A DNA stretch of 64,000 bases from Bacteroidales bacterium (GCA_029210585.1 JARGFP010000014.1:1-64000), one strand, 5' to 3'. Positions 41,567-51,399 are shown, numbered from the stretch's first letter. The notes: generated from the letters alone by a model not told the origin. Program-made: numbers and translations.

Positions 41567-42993
41567 TTCAGCTTCCACTTCCCGCGCCTGAAGATGTACA
41601 TCGCCATGAGTGCCAGCAGCGTCTCAGCAGTGATGATGGCGTAACACACACCATGTACCCCCATATCCGCCACATTGGTCAGCACCCATGCCAGTGGAAT
41701 CTCGATGATCCAGAAGGCAATGACATTCAGCCAGATCGGCGTAGCAGTATCACCCGATCCGTTGATGGCCTGGACCATGACCATGCCGATGGCATAGATG
41801 ATGAATCCGAAGCTCACCACGCGCAGACAGGTGACTCCCGCCTGCCAGACCTCGGGTGCCTGGGCACGGTCGACGAAGAAGTTGATGAATACATGCGGAA
41901 CAGATATAAACACGAGCGATACAAGGCCCAGCAGGACCATGTTCACACCGCCCACGATCCAGGCCGACCGTTCGGCACGGTCCGGTTGCTGTGCACCCAG
42001 GTTTTGTCCCACAAGCGTTGCCGCGGCGTTGGCCATTCCCCAAGCCGGCAGCAGGATAAAGATGATGAGACGTATCGCGATCGTATACCCTGCGATGGCC
42101 GCTTCACCCAGGCTGGTGATCACCCACACCAGGAACACCCATGAGGAGTGGGAAATAATGTTCTGACCGATCGCGCCAAGCGACAGCCTGATCACCTTCA
42201 AGATCGTCTTCAGCTGCAACCGGACATCTTCCAGCTTCACCTTCACCCTGTAATTTCCTTTCATCAACAGGTAGAGCTGGTAAAGCACCGCAATGCCCCG
42301 TCCGATATTGGTCGCAATGGCCGCTCCCCTGATCCCGAGCTCGGGGAATGGTCCCCACCCGAAAATCAGCAGCGGATCCAGCGCAATGTTCAGCAGGTTG
42401 GCGATCCACAGTACCCGCATGGAGATCGCGGCATCACCAGAGCTACGGAAAACGGCATTGATGACAAACAGCAGCATGATCACCGCGTTCCCTCCAAACA
42501 TGATCATCGGGTACTGGTATCCCATTTCAATGGTTGCCTCGGAGGCCCCCATGAAACGCAACATATCTTTGGCATAGATGATACCTATGACACTGTATAC
42601 CAATGATATTGCCACTGAGGCAATGATTGCCTGGACCGCAGCCTGGGCGGCCTCACGCGGACGCTTCTGCCCGATCCTCCTGGATACAAGCGCAGTGGTA
42701 CCCACGCCGAGACCCATCCCGATGGCATACACAATGGTCATGAGCGACTCGGTGATGCCCACCACAGCCACCTCCCGGGGCCCGAGACGGGAAACAAAGT
42801 AAATATCCGCAAGCGCAAAAACAGATTCCATGATCATCTCCAGGACCATGGGAATGCTCAGCAGGATGATCGCCTTGCTGATGGGTATCTTTGTGAAATC
42901 CTTTTCCGTGCCGCGTATGGCCTCTTTCAGATCTGACCACAGCTCACGGGAAAACAGGTTTCTTCTTATAGATTGTAATGAAGTATTGGACAT
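41557..42993 (-). CDS. MATE-family efflux transporter
   Basis: A 478-residue membrane protein with about twelve helices in two related halves, of the MATE (DinF/NorM-like) class. Family-typical segments are PMVLEMIMESVFALADIYFVSRLG and GMGLGVGTTALVSRRIGQ in the first half, with a matching AWGMANAAATLVGQNLGAQ in the second. It probably exports cationic drugs or metabolites by sodium or proton antiport. It is 7 bp downstream of an acetyltransferase-type gene on the same strand. Its 3' end merges into an 11-bp repeat array. Confidence 0.92.
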   Translation of the reverse strand: MSNTSLQSIRRNLFSRELWSDLKEAIRGTEKDFTKIPISKAIILLSIPMVLEMIMESVFALADIYFVSRLGPREVAVVGITESLMTIVYAIGMGLGVGTTALVSRRIGQKRPREAAQAAVQAIIASVAISLVYSVIGIIYAKDMLRFMGASEATIEMGYQYPMIMFGGNAVIMLLFVINAVFRSSGDAAISMRVLWIANLLNIALDPLLIFGWGPFPELGIRGAAIATNIGRGIAVLYQLYLLMKGNYRVKVKLEDVRLQLKTILKVIRLSLGAIGQNIISHSSWVFLVWVITSLGEAAIAGYTIAIRLIIFILLPAWGMANAAATLVGQNLGAQQPDRAERSAWIVGGVNMVLLGLVSLVFISVPHVFINFFVDRAQAPEVWQAGVTCLRVVSFGFIIYAIGMVMVQAINGSGDTATPIWLNVIAFWIIEIPLAWVLTNVADMGVHGVCYAIITAETLLALMAMYIFRRGKWKLKEV

Positions 42994-43000
42994 GAGATAC

Positions 43001-44125
43001 TTATAACGCGCGTTGAAAGATCCGGTAGCGTTTATACACTTCGCCTCCCATGTATTCCATCTCGGCGCGGACTTTCGTGTTGGTTTCCATCTCGAGGTGA
43101 CTGTCCATATAGGTCTTCCCTGCTTTGCGTGCCGATTCCAGCATGGCCCTGCCGAGGATGGTATCCAGTCCTTTCCCCTGGTAAGCGGGATCGACCGCTC
43201 CCAGCATCAGATTGAGCTGCGGGGATTTTCTTCCTGAAGTAAGCACCGGGATGAACCCGATCGGGAACAGGTAGCCCCTGGATTTTTTTATTCCTGCTGA
43301 AATGTCGGGCATCCCCACCACGAACGCGACAACTTTGTTCTCCTTGTTGACGATCGCCTTGATGAAACGCGGATTCAGAACCAGGATATACCGGTTGGCA
43401 AAATCGTCCATCTCCTCCGGGGTGAACGGTGTAAACCCGTAGATGCTGGTGAACGTATCGTTGACCAGGGTAAGGATGGGCCGGATGTACCTGCGCAACT
43501 GCAGTTTCGTGTAAAACTCAACAAGGCGGAGGTCCGGATTATTCCGCTCAGCGCGCTCAGCGATTTTCAGGTACAGTTCCGGCGTCTCTTCCGGTACCGG
43601 GACTTTATATACCACCAGGTCGAGCTCCTTCTCAAATCCCATTTCCACGAGATGCTCCGTAATGTATTTAAAATTGCAGTGGGAGGCGATCACCACCGGT
43701 TCATCATACCCCTCCACCAGGTAGCCCTGCGGGTCCTTGTCGGAAAATGCCAGCGGCCCCACAAGCTTCTCCGTCCCTTTCTCACGTGCCCAGTCAGCCA
43801 CTGCCCCGATCAGTGCTTCGATCACCTCCCTGTCATCCCAGGCTTCCAGGAAATTGAACCGCGCATTGTTCTCATGCTTGTCGCGGTTGTAGTCGCGGTG
43901 GATAATCCCCATGATCCTGCCGACAAGCTCCTCCTCACGGTAAGCCAGGTAGAGCACCGTATCGCAATGCGAAAAGGACTTGTTCTTTTTTTCGCTGAAA
44001 AACACCCACTCATCGCCATACAATGGCGGGATCCAGTTGTGATGGTCCTTGTGTATCTTCGCAGGCAGATGAATGAATTTTTTCAGCTCTTGTTTCGTGG
44101 TTACAGGGCGGATGGAAATAGCCAT
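43001..44125 (-). CDS. GNAT-type acetyltransferase-like protein, double-domain
   Basis: A 374-residue protein conserved in Bacteroidota. The N-terminal part (SIRPVTTKQELKKFIHLPAKI) and a distant GNAT fold end with SPQLNLMLGAVDPAYQGKGLDTILG, which has an acetyl-CoA motif-A look (QGKGLD). Substrate is unknown. The gene precedes MATE by 7 bp and is probably cotranscribed with it, hinting at modification and export of a shared compound. An ATG at 44134 is an alternative start adding three residues. Confidence 0.7.
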   Translation of the reverse strand: MAISIRPVTTKQELKKFIHLPAKIHKDHHNWIPPLYGDEWVFFSEKKNKSFSHCDTVLYLAYREEELVGRIMGIIHRDYNRDKHENNARFNFLEAWDDREVIEALIGAVADWAREKGTEKLVGPLAFSDKDPQGYLVEGYDEPVVIASHCNFKYITEHLVEMGFEKELDLVVYKVPVPEETPELYLKIAERAERNNPDLRLVEFYTKLQLRRYIRPILTLVNDTFTSIYGFTPFTPEEMDDFANRYILVLNPRFIKAIVNKENKVVAFVVGMPDISAGIKKSRGYLFPIGFIPVLTSGRKSPQLNLMLGAVDPAYQGKGLDTILGRAMLESARKAGKTYMDSHLEMETNTKVRAEMEYMGGEVYKRYRIFQRAL

Positions 44126-44179
44126 GCAGATCATCTGGTTGGTTTCGGGATCAATGTAGTATTTTTTTCGGAAAAATGA

Positions 44180-44231
44180 TATAATGAGATCATCGCAAGG
44201 GCAAGTATAATGAGATCATCGCAAAGGCAAG
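44180..44231. repeat. 26-bp tandem duplication
   Basis: Two adjacent copies of a 26-bp unit starting TATAATGAGATCATCGCAA (44180-44205 and 44206-44231) differ by one base. They lie upstream of the minus-strand acetyltransferase-like gene, about 55 bp before its start. Confidence 0.85.
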
Positions 44232-44324
44232 CTGAGCCATTCCCCTTTCTGGTACCAGCAGGCATTTTACATTCAAATAAAAATGCAGGCATTTGTCAGC
44301 ACCCGGTGCACGAGCAACTGCGCG

Positions 44325-44825
44325 TTAAAATTTACCTGCCAGCTCTTCGAGGTCTTCCCCTGCCACGCGGGTAATGATCCACTCTTTCATCTGCCTGGCT
44401 CCGAGTGAATTGTAAAATTCAATGGCCGGTGTATTCCAGTCCAGCACCACCCATTCGAAACGGGCACATCCGCGTTTTTTTGCCAGAGTAGCCAGGTAAA
44501 GCAGCAATACCTTGCCATACCCCTTTCCACGATATTCCTCGTATACGAACAGATCTTCCAGGTATATTCCGGGTCGTCCGGTGAACGTGGAAAAATTATG
44601 AAAGAACAGCGCAAAACCTACGGCGGTATCTCCTTCATACCCTAAAATCACCTCTGCAAAACGCTGTTCACCAAAGAGGTTTTCTTTCAGGAGCTCCTCG
44701 GTGGCGACCACTTCATGCGACAGTTTTTCATATTCGGCAATTCCCCGGATCAGATCCAGGATCAGGGGAACATCGCGCTCTTCGGCATACCTGAGTTGAA
44801 AACCAGGTATGGATGTTTTAATCAT
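44325..44825 (-). CDS. GNAT-family N-acetyltransferase, diamine acetyltransferase-like
   Basis: A 166-residue acetyltransferase. Motif A is YEEYRGKGYGKVLLLYLA with the full RxxGxG loop, preceded by GIYLEDLFV and followed by CARFEWVVLDWNTPAIEFY and LGA. This pattern is close to spermidine/spermine or thialysine N-acetyltransferases (SAT/SSAT-like). It is 11 bp downstream of the toxin gene on the same strand. Confidence 0.88.
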   Translation of the reverse strand: MIKTSIPGFQLRYAEERDVPLILDLIRGIAEYEKLSHEVVATEELLKENLFGEQRFAEVILGYEGDTAVGFALFFHNFSTFTGRPGIYLEDLFVYEEYRGKGYGKVLLLYLATLAKKRGCARFEWVVLDWNTPAIEFYNSLGARQMKEWIITRVAGEDLEELAGKF

Positions 44826-44836
44826 AATTGCGAGGG

Positions 44837-45139
44837 TTAACGGTTTAATCGATCTTTATCAAGTTTTCTGGCAGTATGAAAGATTCTTAAAATATCTATT
44901 TGAGATTTATTGACTAATTCATATACAATTCTGTAATTACCTGATATCAATTCTCTGATACTCCAGTCATCAAATTCTGGAACAATTCTTCCAATAAGCG
45001 GTTGTTTCTCTAACTCAGAAACGTGAAAATAAATTTTATTTACAGTAATTTGTGCATAACGGAAGGAGTCCTCAGCAATATAATCGAACACACTTTTTAA
45101 GTCTGATAGTGATAAAGGAGTCCAGTTTATCTTGACCAT
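44837..45139 (-). CDS. ParE/RelE-family toxin
   Basis: A 100-residue toxin of the ParE/RelE superfamily with INWTPLSLSDLKSVFDYI, PLIGRIVPEF, and the C-terminal IRELISGNYRIVYELVN followed by IFHTARKL. Residue pattern favours ParE (gyrase inhibitor) over mRNA-cleaving RelE, but the distinction is uncertain. Its start lies inside the 3' end of the antitoxin gene (13-bp overlap). Confidence 0.85.
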   Translation of the reverse strand: MVKINWTPLSLSDLKSVFDYIAEDSFRYAQITVNKIYFHVSELEKQPLIGRIVPEFDDWSIRELISGNYRIVYELVNKSQIDILRIFHTARKLDKDRLNR

Positions 45140-45309
45140 TTCGAGATGATTTCTCTAACATCTTCATTAGATACTAAATTTCCTTCCCTGGATTGCTTTC
45201 TGCCTTCTTCGACCTTCTCAATAAATATCAACTTTTCTATAAGTTCATCGATCGAGAACTGTGGTGGCAGTTGCTCGATGGACTTTTGCACTGTTTGTCT
45301 TGTAAGCAT
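45127..45309 (-). CDS. Antitoxin of the ParE/RelE pair
   Basis: A 60-residue protein beginning MLTRQTVQKSIEQLPPQFSIDELIEKLIFIEKVEEG. This is the short Bacteroidota-type antitoxin with no evident DNA-binding domain beyond its N-terminal helix. The ATG at 45309 is preferred over a longer frame to 45477 because the antitoxin family begins there. It overlaps the toxin gene by 13 bp, so translation is coupled. Confidence 0.8.
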   Translation of the reverse strand: MLTRQTVQKSIEQLPPQFSIDELIEKLIFIEKVEEGRKQSREGNLVSNEDVREIISKWSR

Positions 45310-45376
45310 GATTTTTATTTTAAAACAAATATACGGATTTAATGGTTTGCTGTAGTAGGGATATAATTTGTATTTT

Positions 45377-46507
45377 CTAGGTATTGTCATAAATCGAAAT
45401 ATAGGCCGGACGTGCGGCGACTTCTTCCTTCTCCGCTTCAGGGAAGGCATAGAACCGGGTATAAAAACCGGCTTCAAAGGAGCCGAGGATGGTATTCACC
45501 GGGCCCAGCCGTTTTCGCTTTTTAAAATTCAGGTATTCGGGGGCTCGGGTATCCATGATCATCAGCGCCAGGTAGTGGTCCTTCCGGGCCAGCACCCCTT
45601 CCAGCAAGCGGTATACCGCATCGCCGCGTCCTTCTTTGAACCAGATTCCCTCGATCCCGAGGAATTTCATTGCTTCATACCTGAAACGCCTGCCTATGAA
45701 GGGAATGCGCGTCAGCAATTTCACAAAACGGTCCAGGGTAGCATTCCCGATGGTACTGATCTCCCACATCTCCTCGTTGGCCTGCAACCCGGCGATGATC
45801 TCACCATTTTCACGGAGCACATAGTAATTGTCATCCAGGAACAGGTTGTTTTCGAAATAAAATGCGTGTCCCCTGTAAAAATCCCGCAGCAGTGAACGCA
45901 TATACGGCAGCTCTGAGTCCTGCAACGGTTCCACTTCAATATTGTGGCGTTTTCGCAGCCTGCTGAACATGAATGAAAGCACGTCGCCGGTTTTTTCATA
46001 CCCGCCGATTTCAGCAAAATTCCGCGACCGCTCATTGTTTTTTTCCACAAGACTGTACAGAATCGCTTTGGGCATTTCCTGTACATCCGGGTCAATTAAC
46101 CGTTCGGGGTTATCGTGAAAAAAATTAGCCACGTCCTTGATCAGCGAGACCGAACGGTCCCGGATGGGACGCTGCTTCACCTGCCGCCTGGTCTGCTGGC
46201 TGGTCCGCAAGGGTGCCTTGATGGAAAAATAACGTACCAGCCAGCTTTTATAGGTCTGCTCCCCTGCCCTTGTTTCGCGCAATGCATACCCGATCGACCC
46301 GAGCATGTTCCCGGAACGGCGCAGGAACACAAAATAGCAGTTCCGGATCTGCTTCAGTTTCGGAATCCCCGTGGTATGGTGGTATTGCACCCCCCCGGGC
46401 GTCCCCAGGAAAGTGGACCCGATATGATCGATCAGCTCCATTGGAGGAACGGTTTCCAGGGTAGTGGACATGGCACCCTGCTGCCAGACAGTTCTTACTG
46501 TGGACAT
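45377..46507 (-). CDS. Conserved protein, probably GNAT-like
   Basis: A 376-residue soluble protein with no signal peptide. The C-terminal half (from about NIEVEPLQDSELPYM to GFYTRFYAF) reads like a divergent GNAT fold, with YYVLRENGEIIAGLQ as a typical beta-hairpin and YLALMIMDTRAPEYLNF as the later strand. The N-terminal half is a second related domain or unique. Substrate is unknown. A TTG two codons upstream (46513) is an alternative start. Its upstream region is a 35-bp repeat array shared with the divergent glpK gene. Confidence 0.55.
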   Translation of the reverse strand: MSTVRTVWQQGAMSTTLETVPPMELIDHIGSTFLGTPGGVQYHHTTGIPKLKQIRNCYFVFLRRSGNMLGSIGYALRETRAGEQTYKSWLVRYFSIKAPLRTSQQTRRQVKQRPIRDRSVSLIKDVANFFHDNPERLIDPDVQEMPKAILYSLVEKNNERSRNFAEIGGYEKTGDVLSFMFSRLRKRHNIEVEPLQDSELPYMRSLLRDFYRGHAFYFENNLFLDDNYYVLRENGEIIAGLQANEEMWEISTIGNATLDRFVKLLTRIPFIGRRFRYEAMKFLGIEGIWFKEGRGDAVYRLLEGVLARKDHYLALMIMDTRAPEYLNFKKRKRLGPVNTILGSFEAGFYTRFYAFPEAEKEEVAARPAYISIYDNT

Positions 46508-46516
46508 GGACAATTT

Positions 46517-46670
46517 TTGTTACAGATCATTCTATTCCAATGATCAGATTGTTGCTATAGATCATTCTGCTCCACTGATCATATTGTTGTTATAGATCAT
46601 TCTGCTCCACTGATCATATTGTTGTTATAGATCATTCTGTTCCAATGATCATATTGTTGTTATAGATCAT
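46517..46670. repeat. 35-bp tandem array in the divergent glpK upstream region
   Basis: Four full 35-bp units begin at 46517, 46552, 46587 and 46622, and a partial fifth begins at 46657. The unit starts TTGTTATAGATCATTCTG and contains GATCAT or TGATCA twice, each a self-complementary core. Copies 2 and 3 are nearly identical and only a few positions vary. The array fills the space between the start of the GNAT-like gene and the glpK leader, so it could hold repeated regulator sites. Confidence 0.85.
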
Positions 46671-46697
46671 GTTTCGGCACAAATGTACCGCTGATTC

Positions 46698-46713
46698 ATT
46701 ACAATTTTGTAAT
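46698..46713 (+). promoter_or_regulatory. Palindrome in the glpK leader
   Basis: ATTACAA (46698-46704) and TTGTAAT (46707-46713) form a perfect 7+7 palindrome with a 2-base centre, 22 bp before the glpK ATG. It overlaps CAATTTTG, which is one base off a -7 element. It is a plausible operator or promoter-overlapping site. Confidence 0.5.
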
Positions 46714-46734
46714 TTCAAAAATAAATACTTGCAC

Positions 46735-48237
46735 ATGATTCACAAAAAATACGTTTTATCCCTCGACCAGGGGACGACCAGTTCGAGGGCCATCCTGTTT
46801 GATCATGACGGACGGATCCTCGGACAGGCGCAAAAGGAATTCAGGCAGATCTTTCCAAAACCCGGGTGGGTCGAGCACGATCCGGAAGAGATCTGGTCCA
46901 GTCAGTCATCCGTTACCGCGGAAGTGATCGCCAAAGCGGGTGTGCGTTCTGAAGAGATCTCCTCCATCGGCATCACCAACCAGCGGGAAACCGTGGTGGT
47001 ATGGGACAGGGAGACAGGCAAGCCGGTCCACAACGCGATCGTGTGGCAGGACCGCCGCACTTCGGAATACTGCAGCAGGCTGGTGGATGAAGGAAGATCC
47101 GAAATGGTCCGCAGCAAAACCGGGTTGATCATTGATGCCTATTTTTCTGCCACGAAGGCCAGGTGGATCCTCGACAATGTGGAGGGAGCGCGGAAAAAGG
47201 CTGAACAGGGCCGGCTCTGCTTCGGCACCATCGACAGCTGGCTGATCTGGAAATTCACCCGCGGAAAAACCCATGTAACAGACATCACCAACGCGAGCAG
47301 GACCATGCTGTTCAATATATACGAGGATCAATGGGACCAGGAACTGTTGCACCTGTTCAATATCCCGGCACCGATGCTCCCTGAGGTGAAAGGTTCTTCT
47401 GAACTTTTCGCCGAGACTTCGGGCGACACCACAGGTTTCAGGCTGCCGATCATGGGTGTGGCAGGCGACCAGCAGGCTGCCCTGTTCGGTCAGCTCTGTC
47501 TGGAACCGGGGATGGTCAAAAACACCTATGGAACAGGTTGTTTCCTGGTGATGAACCTGGGCGGGGAACCTGTTACCTCGAAATCCAACCTGCTTACCAC
47601 CGTGGCCTGGAAACTGGATGGAAAGATATCGTACGCCCTGGAGGGAAGCATATTTGTTGCCGGGGCGATCATCCAATGGATCCGTGATGAGCTCGGTCTG
47701 ATCGGATCGGCCGCCGAGACAGAAAAGATTGCCCGTTCAGTGGCCGACAACGGGGGCGTTTACCTGGTGCCCGCCCTCACCGGTCTGGGAGCGCCGCACT
47801 GGGACCAGTTTGCACGGGGTACCATCATGGGACTGACCCGGGGATCGGGAAAGGCGCACATTGTACGGGCTGCGCTGGAGAGCATCGCCTACCAGGTCAC
47901 CGATGTTGTCCAGGCCATGCAGGAAGATGCCGGGGAAACCATTGCAGAGCTCCGGGTGGATGGCGGTGCCTCTTCCAACGATTTCCTGATGCAGTTCCAG
48001 TCCGATATGCTGAATACGACGGTCACCCGGCCCGGGATCATGGAGACTACCGCCCTGGGTGCAGCGTACCTGGCAGGCCTGGCATCCGGGTTCTGGAAAG
48101 ACACGGACGAACTGCAAAAGCAGTGGATCGCCGATAAACACTATCGTCCGGACATGGAATCAACCCACCGCAACGAGTTGCTGAACAACTGGCAGAAAGC
48201 GGTGAGCAGGGCCCTGAACTGGCTGGACCGGGAGTAG
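46735..48237 (+). CDS. glpK: Glycerol kinase
   Basis: A 500-residue FGGY-family kinase that phosphorylates glycerol to glycerol 3-phosphate. It has [14 protein letters not shown] (phosphate-1 loop), [13 protein letters not shown], the signature [25 protein letters not shown] and the FGGY C-terminal region [18 protein letters not shown]. Length is normal. The ATG at 46735 is chosen. It forms an operon with glpD 86 bp downstream; no glycerol facilitator gene is visible in the window. Confidence 0.95.
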   Translation: MIHKKYVLSLDQGTTSSRAILFDHDGRILGQAQKEFRQIFPKPGWVEHDPEEIWSSQSSVTAEVIAKAGVRSEEISSIGITNQRETVVVWDRETGKPVHNAIVWQDRRTSEYCSRLVDEGRSEMVRSKTGLIIDAYFSATKARWILDNVEGARKKAEQGRLCFGTIDSWLIWKFTRGKTHVTDITNASRTMLFNIYEDQWDQELLHLFNIPAPMLPEVKGSSELFAETSGDTTGFRLPIMGVAGDQQAALFGQLCLEPGMVKNTYGTGCFLVMNLGGEPVTSKSNLLTTVAWKLDGKISYALEGSIFVAGAIIQWIRDELGLIGSAAETEKIARSVADNGGVYLVPALTGLGAPHWDQFARGTIMGLTRGSGKAHIVRAALESIAYQVTDVVQAMQEDAGETIAELRVDGGASSNDFLMQFQSDMLNTTVTRPGIMETTALGAAYLAGLASGFWKDTDELQKQWIADKHYRPDMESTHRNELLNNWQKAVSRALNWLDRE

Positions 48238-48323
48238 CAACGCAGTACAGTAACAGGGAATAGTAACCGGAAAGTCTGTGCCGAAAAGCACTGAATCCGG
48301 CAATAACACGCCCAACAATACAG

Positions 48324-49880
48324 ATGATGAGAGACAGAAATGCAATAATAGATGAGATCAGGAACAGGCACAAGTATGATGTCATTGTGATCGGTGGCGG
48401 CGCATCGGGTATCGGGGCCGCTGTGGAGTCCTGCCTCCGTGGTTACTCAACCCTGCTCCTGGAAAAACACGATTTCACCAAGGGGACCTCGAGCAAAAGC
48501 ACCAAGCTGATCCACGGCGGGGTGCGGTACATGGCCCAGGGTGACCTGAAGATGGTGCGGGAGGCACTCCGGGAACGGGGTTACCTGTTGAAAAATGCCC
48601 CGCATATCGTGCACGACCAGCCATTCATCATTCCCAACTACCGCTGGTGGGAAGGTGTTTTTTATACCATCGGACTGAAATTCTACGACCTGCTGGCGGG
48701 CAAATTCAGCCTGGGAAAATCGGTCCACCTGGGAAAAAAGGAAGTGCTTCAGCAACTTCCCGGCATTTCTCCCCGAAAACTGCGGGGTGGTGTGCTTTAC
48801 CACGACGGACAATTTGATGATTCCAGGCTTGCTATGGACCTGTTGCATGTACTGAACAACAACGGCGGAAGTGCCCTGAATTATGCAGAAGTGATGGCCC
48901 TGGAGAAGGAAGACGACAAGGTAACCGGCGTGGTATTCAGGGATAACCACGCAAACAAGCAGTACGCCGTGCGGGCTTCAGTGGTGCTGAATGCCACCGG
49001 GGTTTGGGTAGATGATATCATGAAAATGGACCAGCCGGGACACCGCAAGACCATCCGCCCCAGCCAGGGCGTCCACCTGGTACTGAAAAAAGAATTCCTG
49101 CCGGGAGCCCACGCACTGATGATCCCTAAAACCAGCGACGGCAGGGTACTGTTCGCTGTACCCTGGCATGACCACCTGGTAGTGGGAACCACCGATACCC
49201 CCATCAACACCAGCAGTGCCGAACCCGTCGCCCTGGAAGAGGAGATCCGGTTCATTCTCGATACTGCCTCGGCCTACCTGGAAAGGAAGGTGGAACGTTC
49301 CGACGTGCTTTCGGTTTTTGCAGGATTGCGCCCGCTGGCCGCACCAAAGGACAACAGCTCCAAAACAAAGGAGATCAGCCGCAACCACAAGATCATTGTC
49401 TCAAAAAGCAGGCTGATCACCATCATCGGCGGAAAGTGGACCACCTACCGCAAGATGGCCGAGGACATGATCAATATGGCTATCAGCACCGGGCTGCTCC
49501 CTCCTTCCGTCGGCAACACAAAAGAATTCCCGGTGATGAAATCCCCTGCTGCGGAAGGACCCTACCGGCTGTATGGTGAAAATGGAATGGAGATCGCTGC
49601 CCTCGCGGAGCAGGATACCCGGAAAAAGGCACTGATCCATCCCGACCTCCCCTACTCCTGGGCCGAGGTGGAATGGATCTGTAAAAACGAGATGGTGCTG
49701 CACCTGGAGGACCTGCTGGCAAGAAGGTTGCGGGCATTATTGCTGAATGCCCGGGCAACCTCCGAAATCGCTGAAGAAGTGGCCGAAAGGTCCGCTCCAT
49801 GGCTGGGATGGACACCGGAACAGGCAGCAGCCGAAACAGTTGCATTCCGTAAACTGTCCGAAAGTTATATACTGAATTAG
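48324..49880 (+). CDS. glpD: Glycerol-3-phosphate dehydrogenase, FAD dependent
   Basis: A 518-residue membrane-associated flavoprotein that oxidises glycerol 3-phosphate to dihydroxyacetone phosphate and passes electrons to the quinone pool. VIVIGGGASGIGAA is the FAD-binding Rossmann loop, KLIHGGVRYMAQGD and GTTDTPINTSSAEPV are family segments, and the C-terminal DAO domain has SWAEVEWICKNEMV. It follows glpK, completing a glycerol catabolic pair. The electron acceptor is assumed from the family. Confidence 0.93.
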   Translation: MMRDRNAIIDEIRNRHKYDVIVIGGGASGIGAAVESCLRGYSTLLLEKHDFTKGTSSKSTKLIHGGVRYMAQGDLKMVREALRERGYLLKNAPHIVHDQPFIIPNYRWWEGVFYTIGLKFYDLLAGKFSLGKSVHLGKKEVLQQLPGISPRKLRGGVLYHDGQFDDSRLAMDLLHVLNNNGGSALNYAEVMALEKEDDKVTGVVFRDNHANKQYAVRASVVLNATGVWVDDIMKMDQPGHRKTIRPSQGVHLVLKKEFLPGAHALMIPKTSDGRVLFAVPWHDHLVVGTTDTPINTSSAEPVALEEEIRFILDTASAYLERKVERSDVLSVFAGLRPLAAPKDNSSKTKEISRNHKIIVSKSRLITIIGGKWTTYRKMAEDMINMAISTGLLPPSVGNTKEFPVMKSPAAEGPYRLYGENGMEIAALAEQDTRKKALIHPDLPYSWAEVEWICKNEMVLHLEDLLARRLRALLLNARATSEIAEEVAERSAPWLGWTPEQAAAETVAFRKLSESYILN

Positions 49881-49926
49881 CGCTGTCGGATTAAAAAAAT
49901 GGCTTCGCGAACATGTGTGAGCGCAG

Positions 49927-50015
49927 CCTGGAGTACTTGCCGGTGCTTCCTTAAGTACTTGCCGGTGCTGTCTGGAGTAATTGCAGTCGGTGCCTGGAGT
50001 ATTCCGCAGACAGTG
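49927..50015. repeat. 22-bp tandem array after glpD
   Basis: Four 22-bp units begin at 49927, 49949, 49971 and 49993, with a core CTGGAGTACTTGCCGGTGCT that drifts along the array (third copy TCTGGAGTAATTGCAGTCGG). They lie between the glpD stop (49880) and the next gene start (50104). Confidence 0.75.
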
Positions 50016-50103
50016 TTTTGGCAGTACGCTGTTTGTTGGTTTGCTGTATTCCGTTATTTTTGTGCTTACAATTTCATGTCATCAACCATTCAAACCCATA
50101 AAA

Positions 50104-51399
50104 ATGAGCAAAAAAAACACATTTTCAAGGAGAGCGTTTCTGGGCACCTCCATTCTTGGTGTCGCAGGACTGACCCTCATCCCGGGGTGTAAGATTACAC
50201 CCCCTTCTGATACCCTCAGGATTGGATTCATTGGTCTTGGCCGCCAGTCCATGTACCTGTTGAGCAGCTTCATCAATATCAAGGGTGTAAAAATCGTTGC
50301 CGGAGCAGACGTATACGGACGCAAGAATGAAAGATTCCTGCAGTATGTTACTGCATACTATAAGGAAATTGGAGAAAAAGCGGATGTGAAGGTATATGAC
50401 GATTACAGGGAGCTCCTGGACCGCCAGGACATTGATGCAGTGGTGATTGCATCACCTGACCACTGGCACTATCACATGGCCACGGATGCGGTAAGTGCCG
50501 GGAAGGATGTGTACCTGGAAAAACCGCTGACCTTCACCATTGCCGAAGGGAAGAAACTGGTGGAAGCGGTACGCAACGCAGATGCCATCCTTGGTGTGGG
50601 AAGCCAGCAACGGTCTGACCCGAACTTCAGGCATGCGGTGAAAATGGCACAGGAAGGCAACCTCGGGCTGATCGAAAAAGTGGATGTATTCGTTGGGGAG
50701 AACCCACATCCGACACCCTATAATGAACCAAAGGAGGAGCTTCCTGCCGACCTGCAGTGGAACCCATGGCTTGGACCCAATCCCTTTGTACATTACAACC
50801 ATGTACTGAACCCTCCGATCTCACTGAATCCTCCGCAGGATGAAAAGATCTGGGGTGCGTGGAGATGGTACAAGGAAACAGGCGGTGGCCTGATGACCGA
50901 CTGGGGTGCGCATATGTTCGACATTGCACAGTGGGGTCTGCGCATGGATGGTTCAGGCCCGGTAAAAATCATTCCCGCAGGATTTGAAGGCGCAGCATAC
51001 CTGAAATACATTTATGACAGCGGACTGGAAATGGAAGTGAAACCCTTTAACGGAGAAACGCGTGGTGTGAAATTCTGGGGAAGCGACGGCTGGATCGAAA
51101 TCTCAAGGGATGCGTTCAATGCATCAGACGAGTCTCTGAAACCGGTCGTAAATGAGACCGACGTACCATACGAAGCAAGGGCGGGTCACCATGAGAATTT
51201 CATCCAGGCGATGAAAGACCACGTGGATCCCGAAGTTCCTGTTGAAATTGGTCACCGGACCAACACCGTTTGCGTGCTCGGAAACATTGCACATGAGCTG
51301 GGACAGCCAGTGGAATGGGATCCGGCATCGGAAAGTTTCAGCGATGATACGAACGCCAAACAACTGACCAGGGCCTACAACAACGACTATACCCTGTAA
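50104..51399 (+). CDS. Gfo/Idh/MocA-family oxidoreductase, exported
   Basis: A 431-residue NAD(P)-dependent oxidoreductase. The N-terminal Rossmann loop is IGFIGLGRQS, and VYLEKPLTFTIAEGKKL is the family EKP segment with its catalytic Lys. The N terminus (KNTFSRRAFLGTSILGVAGLTLIPGC) is twin-arginine-like (SRRAFLG), with a possible lipobox LIPGC, as in many Bacteroidota members. This implies export with cofactor bound. The substrate is probably a sugar or glycan-derived compound but is unknown. It sits after the glycerol operon with a repeat array between. Confidence 0.85.
   Translation: MSKKNTFSRRAFLGTSILGVAGLTLIPGCKITPPSDTLRIGFIGLGRQSMYLLSSFINIKGVKIVAGADVYGRKNERFLQYVTAYYKEIGEKADVKVYDDYRELLDRQDIDAVVIASPDHWHYHMATDAVSAGKDVYLEKPLTFTIAEGKKLVEAVRNADAILGVGSQQRSDPNFRHAVKMAQEGNLGLIEKVDVFVGENPHPTPYNEPKEELPADLQWNPWLGPNPFVHYNHVLNPPISLNPPQDEKIWGAWRWYKETGGGLMTDWGAHMFDIAQWGLRMDGSGPVKIIPAGFEGAAYLKYIYDSGLEMEVKPFNGETRGVKFWGSDGWIEISRDAFNASDESLKPVVNETDVPYEARAGHHENFIQAMKDHVDPEVPVEIGHRTNTVCVLGNIAHELGQPVEWDPASESFSDDTNAKQLTRAYNNDYTL

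Noticed and set aside
46517-46670. CRISPR-like regular 35-bp units
   Set aside because: The units are contiguous with no spacers between them and no cas genes are nearby, so this is a plain tandem array.
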